Assembly: GCA_037783545.1 (NCBI GenBank)
Contig: JBBELK010000682.1
Coordinates: 248,001 to 312,000 of the forward strand
Direction: 5' to 3'
Length of the DNA: 64,000 nt
Source: Henricia sp. BOLD:AAB3569
Lineage: Eukaryota > Echinodermata > Asteroidea > Spinulosida > Echinasteridae
Positions 37,501 to 49,500 of this stretch are shown in pieces. Under the pieces are notes generated by a model, which was given only the letters and a program-made list of their open reading frames with translations, did no database searches and was not told where the DNA came from. The stretch's first letter is position 1. Each line of letters starts with the position of its first letter. A program made the translations under genes and the position numbers.

Positions 37501-40500
37501 ATGCCAAATATCCTGGTCCTAAATACCACAGCAATTACCACAAGAAAAATATAGGGATGCGTACCACAGGAACCAGAGTACCACAGGAACCGATTATAAT
37601 TACCACACGAACCGAGTACCACACGAACCGATCGAGTACCACAGGGACGCGTACCACAGGGACGCGTACCACAGGAACCAGAGTACCACAGGAACTGATT
37701 ACCACATGAACGAGTACCACATGAACGAGTACCACAGGGACACGTACCACAGGAACCAGAGTCCCACAGGAACCGATTACCACACGAACGAGTACCACAG
37801 GGACGCGTACCACAGGAACCAGAGTACCACAGGAACGAGTACCACAGGAACGAGTACCACAGGAACGAGTACCACAGGGACGCGTACCACAGGAACCAGA
37901 GTACCACAGGAACCGATTACCACATGAACGAGTACCACAGGGACGCGTACATGTACCACAGGAACCAGAGTCCCACGGGAACCGATTACCACACGAACGA
38001 GTACCACAGGGACGCGTACCACAGGAACCAGAGTACCACAGGAACCGATTACCACACGAAAAGAGTACCACAAAAAGAACCACAGGAACAAGTGGACATG
38101 AATATGCAAATCGGAAACACAATGTATTATGTTCTGAATTGAAATTGTACTCATTTATCAAATAGAAATATGCATCAATACATTTTGCATAATGCCATGC
38201 TTAAAGCATAATGGCCTCTTTTTTGTTTTATGTTTGTTTTTATCCGTGACCAACCATGGATAGATAGCTGCATTTGGCCAATGGCCTGGTAAACATTTAA
38301 GTCTTGAGCACTAAACATTCCGACACAAGTTAATGCTCTTTGCAGTGGTTCTTGTGGGCACAGAATGAACAATACTGGTTCAACCCCGAACCACTGCTGA
38401 ACTGACCTTATAGTCTGGTTTGGCAGCTTTAAGTTGGACAAACCAAACAAAAAATTGGTAAGATTTCGATTGACTTGATTGTTATCACAGGAATATCACC
38501 ACGGGAATGTTACTACAGGAATTTTACCACAGGAAATTTACCACAGGAATTTTACCACAGGAAATTTACCACAGGAATTTTACCACAGGAAATTTACCAC
38601 AGGAACTTCCTGTGGTAATAATGTCCTGTGGTATATGTCCCAAAATACCACAGGAATATTCCTGTGGTAATGTCCTGTGGTAATGTCCTGTGGTATTTTT
38701 TTGTGGTAATACCACAGGACTTTTTCGTAAGGCTGTTAGGGGGAATGGTTCTGATGGCAGCGGTAATATTATTAATGTCAACAGCGCCAGAAGTACCTCC
38801 GCAGGGGCAGACATGTGTGCTATAAAAATATCCACCATAAATATTATTATTTACCGGTACTCCCAAAAAAATCTATTTGTTTTACAAAAAATGGTTTAAC
38901 AGTCGAAATCAAGCGTATGTGTACAATCGACTGGTGTTATAATAATCTTGCTAAGAACACAATTTAGGATTTTAAAAGCAAATTCTTCTACTAAAGAGTT
39001 TTATGAAATTGGCCTCTGCTCATTTCCCCAAACAGGTGTGTCCCTAGGCCCCGTCCGTGTCACCACAGTAGGCAATGAGGAATCACGCCATTACGTGCTC
39101 AGCGGTCAAGCTGTCGACGATGCAAATAAAGCCGAGAAGTTTGCCACCTCCGGCTCCCTGGTGCTCTCCCCAAAGACCTGGGCCTACACGCCAGACCATC
39201 AACTCATTGAATATTTGACGCTCGAGGATCGACGACATGTTTCGGTAAAAGCCTAGCGTACATTGACCTTGCAACTGGAAGCAATTATTGGCAATTACTG
39301 AAAGCAACTAATCAGTTGCTTAAAAAGGTCGATGTACGCACACTGGCAACTGAAACAAATTCCAGTTGTTGCAAGTTGCTCATGTTCTACTTTCTGGCAA
39401 CTATAGTTGTATCAGTTGCGGTCAGTTGCGTTGATGTACGCGTACTAGCTTGTAACTGTAGTTGGTGACAGTTGAACGAGTATATCTGATTATGTGAGGC
39501 GCACATCAACAGCAACTGCATGATCAGTTGAGTTTCTTCCATTGGCAATGTCGATATATGCTAATTGGCTTTAAATAAAGAGACACAGTTTGTATGTGAT
39601 ATCACTTTTTCTCCTAAATCTTTTGGACCAACTGTCTTGAGGCTTTATCGTACACAAAATGTGACCGCTGTAGTCAATGTCTCACATGCAGTCTAGGTCG
39701 AGTTGTTGCAACCATAACCAGAAATCAGCGATGGTTCCTGGGCTATTTTTTATACGGAAATTCTGGGTACCAGAAGTAAAACAAATTGGCAAATTAGCCA
39801 ATAGACCGTATTCCTGAGCGCGTGAGGGCGTGCTGTCAAATGGCCCGCGCCCATCGCGCGTTATATTCGAACACAAACGTGCTATGTGTACACGCGTTCC
39901 AAACGTTTACTTTAAATGGAAATCTGTGTGTACACGCGCCAGCAGGGGCCCATGCTCCGCGTATGCGACTTTTCACCATATTCCCCCAAATCACCCCCAG
40001 TTCGAGCACCTCATGCGTTCAGGAATACGGTCTAATTGGCACTAATAAACAGTGGTGTGCATACTACCCAGAATTTCCGTAGTAATTAATGGGACTGGAT
40101 TCACCGCTGATTTTGCAAATCTTACCTCAGACTGTGCGACATTCGACTCATTTGGCCGAGTGGGTCACAAATGTAACTTCTGACATCACACAAGACACTA
40201 AAACATTATGTTCCTGAACTTTCTGTATACTCATCTAGCTTTTCAAAAGGGAAAATCCATAAGGTTTTTATCGGGATTTGAACCTGAAACTTCAGACATA
40301 CCGAGTAGATGCTCCATGAGGCACAGTCTGTCTCAGGTTTTCCCTGAGAACCCAACTATTTTTTTTTTCACAGTCTTTATGGAGGCGCAACTGAGCAAAC
40401 AAACGCAACACTTTGTTAATAATGCCATATAGTAGATGTCATTAGTTGCTGAAGATGCCATAAAAACGCAACATTTTGTGTTGGCACCTAATTTTGCAAA

Positions 40501-43500
40501 ATTATAGGGTCCTCATCAAGATTCGAACCAGAGACTTCCAACACATTGGGAAGATTCTCTACCAGTGCTACAGTTATATGAGGCACAGTGGTATACTCAT
40601 TCTGCTGTCCACAAAGGATACTGTGGTTCATTTATAGCTCAGACAGTATAGTATCTGCCAGAGAGCACTAGTTCAAATATAGATCGGTTTTTGTGTTTTA
40701 CGTATCATATTTGGTTATTTCATTCATTTGATGATTATGCACCAAACCAAATACTGCAATAGTAAAAAGTAGAAACGCGTGTAAATGGGTGGTCAGGTTG
40801 GTTCAGTATCTGTCCCTGCCTTTCACCTCTGGCGTCCCGGGTTCGAATCCGGGGCGTGTACATGTGTATGTGAATTGGGTTTGCAGTCACTACTTGACTG
40901 CATGGATTTCCCCCCAGGAGATTTTTCTGGGGATTTTCTTCCCTTATAAAACTGCATCTTCTTCGTCATTTTCCAGTTTATGCAAATAATTACTTTCAAA
41001 TTTAATTCTCGTCACATTTTTTTTGGGTGATGGTCCTCTTGTATGTATTTGACTGCTTAATGATTTTGACTGTATACTGTGTCTGGCAGGTTTTATCAAT
41101 GCTTGCAGAGCCCATTGAAGATTTTGGAGAAATTGATGCTAGCTACGGGAACCAGTACAGCAGAGAGCAGCGGACAGAGGGAGATAACCTGACAGGTATT
41201 GAAAAATAGTGTGGTGTTTCTATTGATAAACGGTAAAACAAAATATAGTGATTACGGAAGCTGACAGATGTAACACATATGATTGGTCAGTAATGTGTCT
41301 GTGGCATTGCTGCCTCCATAAGAGCCACTGAGGCAGGGTACATCATTCTGCCCAAAGTGCCTCGCTAAACGTCTGCATTAAAGCTATTTGGGAGACTAAC
41401 TGCCTCAGAGGTCAGCTTATCCATGGTTTTTCTGAGAGGTTTTAACAACAAGATTTTCCCCAAAACAGGATGCATTGCAAATTTTTGGAAACAGCTTATC
41501 ACCACCATACGTCCCAAACGTTTCCATTACCATATCCAAGGGGTTCATGTCTAACGTAGCGTTAAACTTTATTTTTCAAAGCGGGTCCCAGCGTGGCTGT
41601 GATGCGATTGTCATGTTCCAAGCCAACGACATTAGATGAACACTACGCCGATGCTCAAGGCAAAAGTAAGTTGCGTCTATCGTAAGTCTGCACAAGTTTA
41701 CAGTTGTAACAGGCCATCCAAAGTTGTCAACATTTTTCACGATTCTACAAAGTGTAGGAAGGGGGAGGGGGGTGGGGGAGTAGTGGGAGAGGGTCGAGGG
41801 CTGCATAAGACTTTACATGCACTGTAAAATGTTGACACTTCATGGACCTACCAGAACATTTTGATAAGTAGTATTTCAGGGGGAAGGAGTGGGTGAACAT
41901 TTTGCATCTGTGGATGGCCTCTAAGTGCACTCCATGTGAAAAATGTAAATTTGACAGGAGAATTTGGGCCAAAGATATACCTAGGTACCAATTTCCAATG
42001 TTGATGTGTTTGATTATCCATTGAGCGCCTGATAGGCAGCTGGGGCTGTATATTCCCTAGAGAACCGAGACAGTATATGGGGTGATTTAATGGAGCCCTG
42101 TGATCAGGGATAATAATTTTGCCACTTTGTTTGGGGTTTCCCCAGATATTACAGTGCATGGCATAAATTGTTATATTTTTTGGGGTCTTCACTGTATGAG
42201 CTAGTTTATGTCAGAATTGCCTATGGCTCAAGCTCATGTCCCTAATGCCACTTTTTATATTGTTATGAGACATTTTTCAGTTGACAAAAAACTCTGTTTG
42301 CTAGGATAGGGCTACAATTTGTGTGTAAAAAAGCTATATTAGGGCGACACGCTCAATAGGGCGACAATTTGGTGTCGCCCTAATATTTTTGAAATTAAAA
42401 ACCATTCTTTTAAAATCGAGAACCATTTTTATTAGGTCTAGAACCGTCTCTCTTAGGTCTGTAACCATCTTTGGATGCTTTGGGTAGAAAAATAAGGTGT
42501 CATTTTTAGTGATTCTTGCCGAAATTTCGGTGGTCCCCGGGGACAGTCTTCCCGAAATGTCGCCCTATTGCGGCATCCAGAGTTCTTTAAATTTCCATTG
42601 TTATTATTATTATTATTTCTTTCTGGTACTGAAACCAAGGTTTTCTCAAAATTGCTCATTGCACTGTCGCTCGCAAGCGTGAGGAAACCCATGAGGAGAA
42701 TTAGAAAATACCAGAGACACCGGAGAATCGCCTTGCTCTTCACGAAAGAATGCTCTGGGTTCTTTAAAGTGCTTTACCTAACACACTGGACCAACGGCTT
42801 TACATCTCTTCCGAAGGATGGAGCAAGTGTGTTTAAGTGCCTTGCTCAAGGGCACAGGTACCCCAACTGGGTATCGAACCTGCAACCCCATGTTTTCACC
42901 CGAGTATTGCGAGTCAGTGACCTAAACCACTCGGCCACTGTTACCCCACCTTGGGGTACCCCACATTGGGACAGCCACCGGACAGTTGACCCCGTGCCAT
43001 CTGATTACATATGTATTATCAAATGTTCCACAGGGCGTGAGTGTGCTTTCCTCTCAAGCACGGATGATGAAAAGGCTAGACTGCGCATCTACGTCATCAA
43101 ACCTGTTCTTCAAAAGGTAAACCTTTTCTCAAAAACTCTTGTTTGCTAGGATAGGGCGACAATTTGTGTGTAAAAAAGCTATATTAGGGCGACACGCTCA
43201 ATGGGGTAACAATTTGTGTGTAAAAAAGCTATATTAGGGCGACACGCTCAATAGGGCGACAATTTGGTGTCGCCCTAATATTTTTGAGATTAAAAACCAT
43301 TTTTTAAGGTCAAAAACCATTTTTTTTAAATCGAGAACCATTTTTATTAGGTCTAGAACCGTCTCTCTTAGGTCTGTAACCATTTTTGGAAGCTTTGGGT
43401 AGAGAAATTTGGTGTCAATTTGAGTGATTCTTCCCGAAATTTCGGTGGTCCCCGGGGAAAGGCTTCCCGAATTGTCGCCCTATTGCTGCATCCAGAGTTC

Positions 43501-46500
43501 TTACAAAATGTATGATTATTGTCAGCCAAAGCCTAAACACAAAATGTCGACAATAAGCAATCAAATTGTAAAGCACTGTTAAACTTGGATCGATCCACCG
43601 GGATTTGAACAGCAGACCTTCCGCGGATCTCCATAAAATTGTCACTCTTCATTCAATGGCAGTGGTGTAGTCGAGATCGTTCAGAGCATTTTGTGTGGCA
43701 GAGGTCCCCCATTTCATTTGTGTTAATTTTTTTCAGATATTGACGAATGTGCTTCGAGCCCTTGTATGAATGGAGCAAATGACGAGCTTGCTTGATATCG
43801 TGCCAAAAATCATGTGAAATCTTTTAATTTTTAAATCTGTGGTAAATTGACAAGATTGATTGGTCCATAGATCGACGACGGCTTGCCTCTTGAGTACCTC
43901 TCTGAGATGCGACAAGTCAGCATAGTCTTCATCAATCTGGTTGTGACATCACCGGACTATAACAGTGAAAAAAAGAACCTGAATAAGGCATTCAATGTGG
44001 TGTATGATGATATGAAGGAATATCAAGGTAATAGTTGGACCAACTGAAATCACACTCATAGCACATGGCAAAATATATACTGAAAGTCAAAAGAAACATA
44101 TCAAGATATTTGTTTTCTGTTTTCAGCAGAAAGGTCCAATTTGGCAGTTCATAAATAGAGAGGCACTTAAGCATGTCATGCTCAATTTCAGGTTACCAAT
44201 GGGTGAAATTGACATTTAGGAATAGTTGTCGTCAGTCAAACGTTTTAACATAGATGTATACAAAAAGAAAAAGATAAATGTCTTGATAAGTTTGTTTCGA
44301 TGCTAGGTGATAAATAAATGTTTTTCTGTAGTGCATTTTGAATGTCTTGCAAGAAAAGTTTGAGCATGACTATTGGTAGCTTTACGGTGACGTCACATCT
44401 TCCACCATTTTAGGTGTCATTTGGCAATCATGACCCACGTGGCTCGAGTGCTAACCAGCAAAAAGAGCAAGAAAAGCGCATTGGTTGCACTTACCTCTGT
44501 TGCTTAACCTTGCTTTATGTTGTTGCGCCACGGCTGTTGTATCGAGAAAGATAAAACTTTTAAAGAAAAACTATTTCGTTTTTTACAAGCCGAGTACATG
44601 CTCAATAATTTGAACATATCGCAACGCGCGCATGCGGCATTTTTTCAAATGAAAATACGCTGGTGGGTATTTTTTACGCATGTTCATGTGCGTCTGTTGG
44701 CGCGAGTGTGTACGCACGTGGCCAGTGACACCTAAACATTCCCGGATGTTGTATGTGGTCGAAAGCTATCAATAGGGCACTTTCACAGTAAGCGCAACAT
44801 GGGTTTCAACAAATGAAGTTCAGTGTTGGCTGATGATAACCACCAAAACTTATTCCCAGGTAGTCAAAAGTTTCTTGACCGAACAACCTCGCTGAGACAA
44901 TATTTGTCTTGTCCATAACGTTTCTGTCCCGTCCAAAATAAAATATTGGGAAGACTTCTGCACTAATATGTACAGCAACTCTTTGCCTATTGAGCTTGTA
45001 TGAACCACCGCACACGTGTGCAGACTGCAATTTTGGGAGTCAAAATTAAGGCATTTCATTGGTGTTTTGCGTTTGAAAAGGCGCAACACGCGCTTAATGC
45101 ATAGTGACATGGTTCATTTGACTCCCAAAACAACACAGAAAATGCATGTGTATGGTGATCTACACGTGCTCAATAGATTCAAGAGAAAGTGCACTGCAAC
45201 ACATTTGGCTTGCGTGGAAAAATTGGTCCTGTATTTTACTATGCTACTTCCTACCAAAGGACAACGAAATATGTGTATTGCACGCAGACTGGTTTAAATT
45301 CTACCTTTTGCACTGAATATACTCTTCCAATTTAGGCTTCACCCTAACGGCTTTATTTCATTTCTTTCCACAGGTTGTGTGAATAAAGTGTTCATGTTTG
45401 ATAAGGTACGTTGGTCATTTTCACAATATGTATGCTATAATTTCTTCAAAATATTCATAATTTCTTTTACAATATGAAAGAGTTTCTTGTGCGATTTGAA
45501 TGTCTAATTTGCCCACAATCTTCTACTCAGGGCTGCACATTTCTTGCCATATTTGGACTGCCTGGGTACAAACACGAGGATGACTGTGCCCGTGCACTGC
45601 AGTGCTCCTACCGTCTGATGGAGCATATCAAAGCTACTCCCAATGTCACGTGAGTAATAATGAGTCCCTTAAGCTTTTTTCAAATTGCCAGACATTTTGA
45701 AGTAGGGGGAAAGGGGTAAACCCACACTTCGGAGGGTGCCAGCTCACTCATTCACCCAAAGTAGTTTTTTTCATGCAGTTTCACAAAACTAAAATCTCAT
45801 TTTGGGGGCACAAGGGGGAGTGCACAACACTCTTTCGAACATGTACCCCACTCCCTTCTCCTTGGCGACCCTACTGCCGTGCTGCAGCCACTGTCTCGGT
45901 GTATAGGAATAAAATGTACTTAATATATTAGGGTAATTCCCAAAATTAGGGGTCCAAAAGTGTGACATGCTTTTAAAGATTTTCAAGTGTGTTTAGTGAT
46001 TGAAAGTGGTTTTCCAGTAGAAAATATATATTTTTTATTTCCATAAATGCCACTTAAATTTAACGTTTGTGTGTGGATAAGGCACCAAGGTTATTGCAAA
46101 CTCATTCTACAGCTAATTTTCATTGGCGTAGGTAACCCGGGACACCAAATTCCTATTCAATATAATGGAACAAATTATGAGCCTTTATGGTTATTTGTTT
46201 CAAATATTTGTCAGTAATCACAGAACAATATATTCAAGAAATTGGTGCTGTCCCCTGTAATCACAGGCCACAGTCTATTACTGAGAATCTGTGATCATGA
46301 GTGGTGATTTTTGATGCACAGGGTGTCGTACATAACTGGGACGCCAAACATTTTGGACCCCTAATTTTAGGAATTACCCTTTATGAAGCTTTAAAAAGCC
46401 ACACATTTTAAAATATACAGGTTTCTCTTGGTGCTCATTGTACTTACTCGGTTTATCCCAATGTATCCCATGCAGTCAATCATCTATTGGTGTCACCACT

Positions 46501-49500
46501 GGGTCCACATTCTGTGGTGTGATTGGACATGTACATCGCCATGAGTACACTGGTAAGGAAGTTTATCACCAAATTTAAGCAGTGTTTTAAAGATGACAGG
46601 ATTGAAAAACTTTTGCAAATGGTGTTATCTCCTTGTGTGATTAAAAGATGTGTATGATAAAACACGGGGTTGAAAGATAATAATGGTGGACACTTGTACA
46701 GCGCACATGTCTACCCTAGGGTACTCCTGGCGCTGTTGCCATTAACATTATCGCTGCCATCAGGAAATCACCAGAACCATTTCGTTTCAACTAAGTGGCT
46801 ACCTGGCCAAGGCGCACAACCCTATCAGCAGCTAGATTGTGGCATTCCCCCTGACAGCTCCCCAAATATCGCTTGGGTTGACAAGGCAATTGAGATTAAG
46901 TGTCTTGCCCACGGACACAAACACGTTGGCACAAGTGGGACTCGAACCCGTAGTCCTTCGATCACCAGCACGGCTGGATACCCACTAGACCACACGTGCT
47001 CTCAAAGGGGGCGTGGGAAGGGGGAAGGGGGGGGTTGGGAATCCTTGCATTGGACATTTGGAACCACTTCTATCTCCCATAACTTAACTATATTGCTTTA
47101 TAAGAACATGTATTATCAATTGCAGATGAAACTGTGTTTTATTGTCTTACTCTTTTCAAACCCTGTGCAGTGATTGGCCGTAAGGTGAACATGGCTGCTC
47201 GACTCATGATGCACTACCCTGGCAGGGTGTCATGTGACCCAGAAACCTTCCACCATTCCAAGCTTCCTAGACACTTCTTCCGTGAACTTCCCCACAAGGA
47301 GATGAAAGGAGTGCGCAATGCTGGGGTCATTCAGGAGTTCTTGGAGGGAGAAGAGTGAGTAGTCTGGGTCCCTGACCTGGCGATTCCCTGACGACTCTTT
47401 TAAAAAATGCATAGTCGCCTGGGTTGCTTTTAGACTGCTTTCGAAATGACCGGTTTTGTCAGTGGCTCAGGCTTTGTGCATTTCAGAAATATTAACTCGG
47501 CTAAAAAAACACCTGACCTCAACACCAACTTGAACATTCACCCCTGGTGAGCATATTTAACCAGTTGATGGCAATTATTTTTTGGAAATGTGATTGGCCA
47601 AAAGGTTAATAAGACCAGGGGCCAATTTCATGGCGCTGCTAAGCACAAAAATTTGCTTAGCACAGAATTAAGTTGCTTTATAAAATGGATTACAAGCCAA
47701 AATTATACGCCAAGTTGTGTTCTTCGCAAGAGTAGGGGAATACCTTTCAATACACATCACTAATACGATTTTGGCTGTCGATCCATTTTTACAAAATAAA
47801 GCAAACAAATCCTGTGCTAAGCAAATTTTTGTGGTTAGTCAGCGCCATGAAATTGGCCCCATGTCAAGTACCACAAATACCGACTCTTGAGAGTCATTTC
47901 CACATTGAGTTGTATGAATCTTCTCACCAAAAGATCATACTTTGCAAAACTAAAGAGTAAACAGTTTTAAAAAACAGTAACTGTTTATTTAATTGTTTTA
48001 TTTTTTGAGTTTTGGAATTAGTTTGAAAGTAAACGATTATTGCTCAGTCTTTTATCACTATTCTTGGTTCTGTCGTAGGTCAGAGGTCGCGATTGGAAGC
48101 ACAGTCCCCGAGTTTGAATATCCACTTCTAGGTAAGAAAGACGTGTCTCATTTCTTCAGTGCTGCCCAAAGAATAAGTCTTTGTCTTACAGAAGTTGGAC
48201 ACACAGTAACATTATTATTTTTAAAGGGATTCTAAGGTGTATTTTTAAAATGATTTCCTATGTATGGTGCAGTTGCAAGGACATAAACCTTCGCTCCCAC
48301 CCCTTCCCCCCCCACCTTCCAAAAAAGGCACTGATCGACCAATCACTTTGGAATCGCTTTCAAGGCTGTTCTGCTTTAGTGATTTCTTCCAGGTCCAAGT
48401 AGACCTGGGGTCTATTTCACAATGAAATATTTGGGACCGATAAATCCATCGCAAAGTTACGACTACCAAATAGGTGATCGCAACTTTGTGAGGGGTTCTG
48501 CTCTACCTCATCCCCATGGTATGAACGATAGCGCTTGAACACCCTGGGGACAATGTTGGGTTTTGCCCACAACTTGCAACTTGTACCTGACGCAAGTGTT
48601 TTGTGAAACGCAACTAAAAAACCCGTCGAGTTGCAATGGATTTGAACACTAACGACGTGTCGCAAGTCTTTGTGAAATTGATCCCTGTTTGAACAAAGTG
48701 ATTCCCACAATAATGAAATGTCCTCTTTCTGGGGGAATCCTACAGTTAGGGGTTCTCAGAAAACCCATTTTGTTGGGTTATCAACCTGATTGCACCTGTG
48801 TAAGACGAGCTGACCATTAAATCTGCATGTCTCACAAACAACCCTAGTAGTGCAGGAGCTCGGGGAGGCACTCCAGGCAGAGTGGCACACCCTGCCTCAG
48901 CGGCTCTTACTGAGGCCTGGGCAATACATGTTCATATATGTTTAATACTTAGGTATTAAAGGAGTGTGACCAGATCACTTTTTTTTACCCATAACTCCCC
49001 GGGACTTACCTTATGGGTCATGAGATTTTTATATCATAACATCCGTTATATTTTTCTGATTACGAAACTGAAACTCCCGCGCTTCTAGGCCGCACATTTC
49101 CGAGGATATCGTCGAAAATCCACCGATTATTTGTAAACTAATTTTCCAGTATCAACGTTTATCCGCTGAAAGCCGACTCGATAGTTTTGTTCAATTTTTT
49201 ACTGGAAATTGCGAATGTTTTCGGGTTTTTGGGACATGGGAGGTGTGTATGGGTAATACTATTTTCCAGAAACTCTGGTCACGCTCCTTTAAAAGTAGGT
49301 TTGGCCAGTCTTAAACAATCCATTTAAAACCGGCTAGGGATCTGGGCGCTGATAATGGCCCTCGCCTGGCGGCTCTGGCCATTTTCAGCGCCCAGGACTC
49401 TAGCCGGTTTTAAACCTACTTTTAATCCCATTCATAAATGCCTTTTGTTTAAATCGGTAAAACTCACCAAAATTAGCTTGTCGTTTTGCCATGTTTTTGT

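Noticed and set aside
37560-38090. Regular short repeats resembling a CRISPR array
   Set aside because: Spacers are not unique and the repeats are 12-25 bp with variable length. The context is an animal intron.
37464-38161. ORFs of 125-208 codons with repeated SCGTRPCGT-like sequence
   Set aside because: They are translations of the CCACAGGAA array, with no start context or domain.
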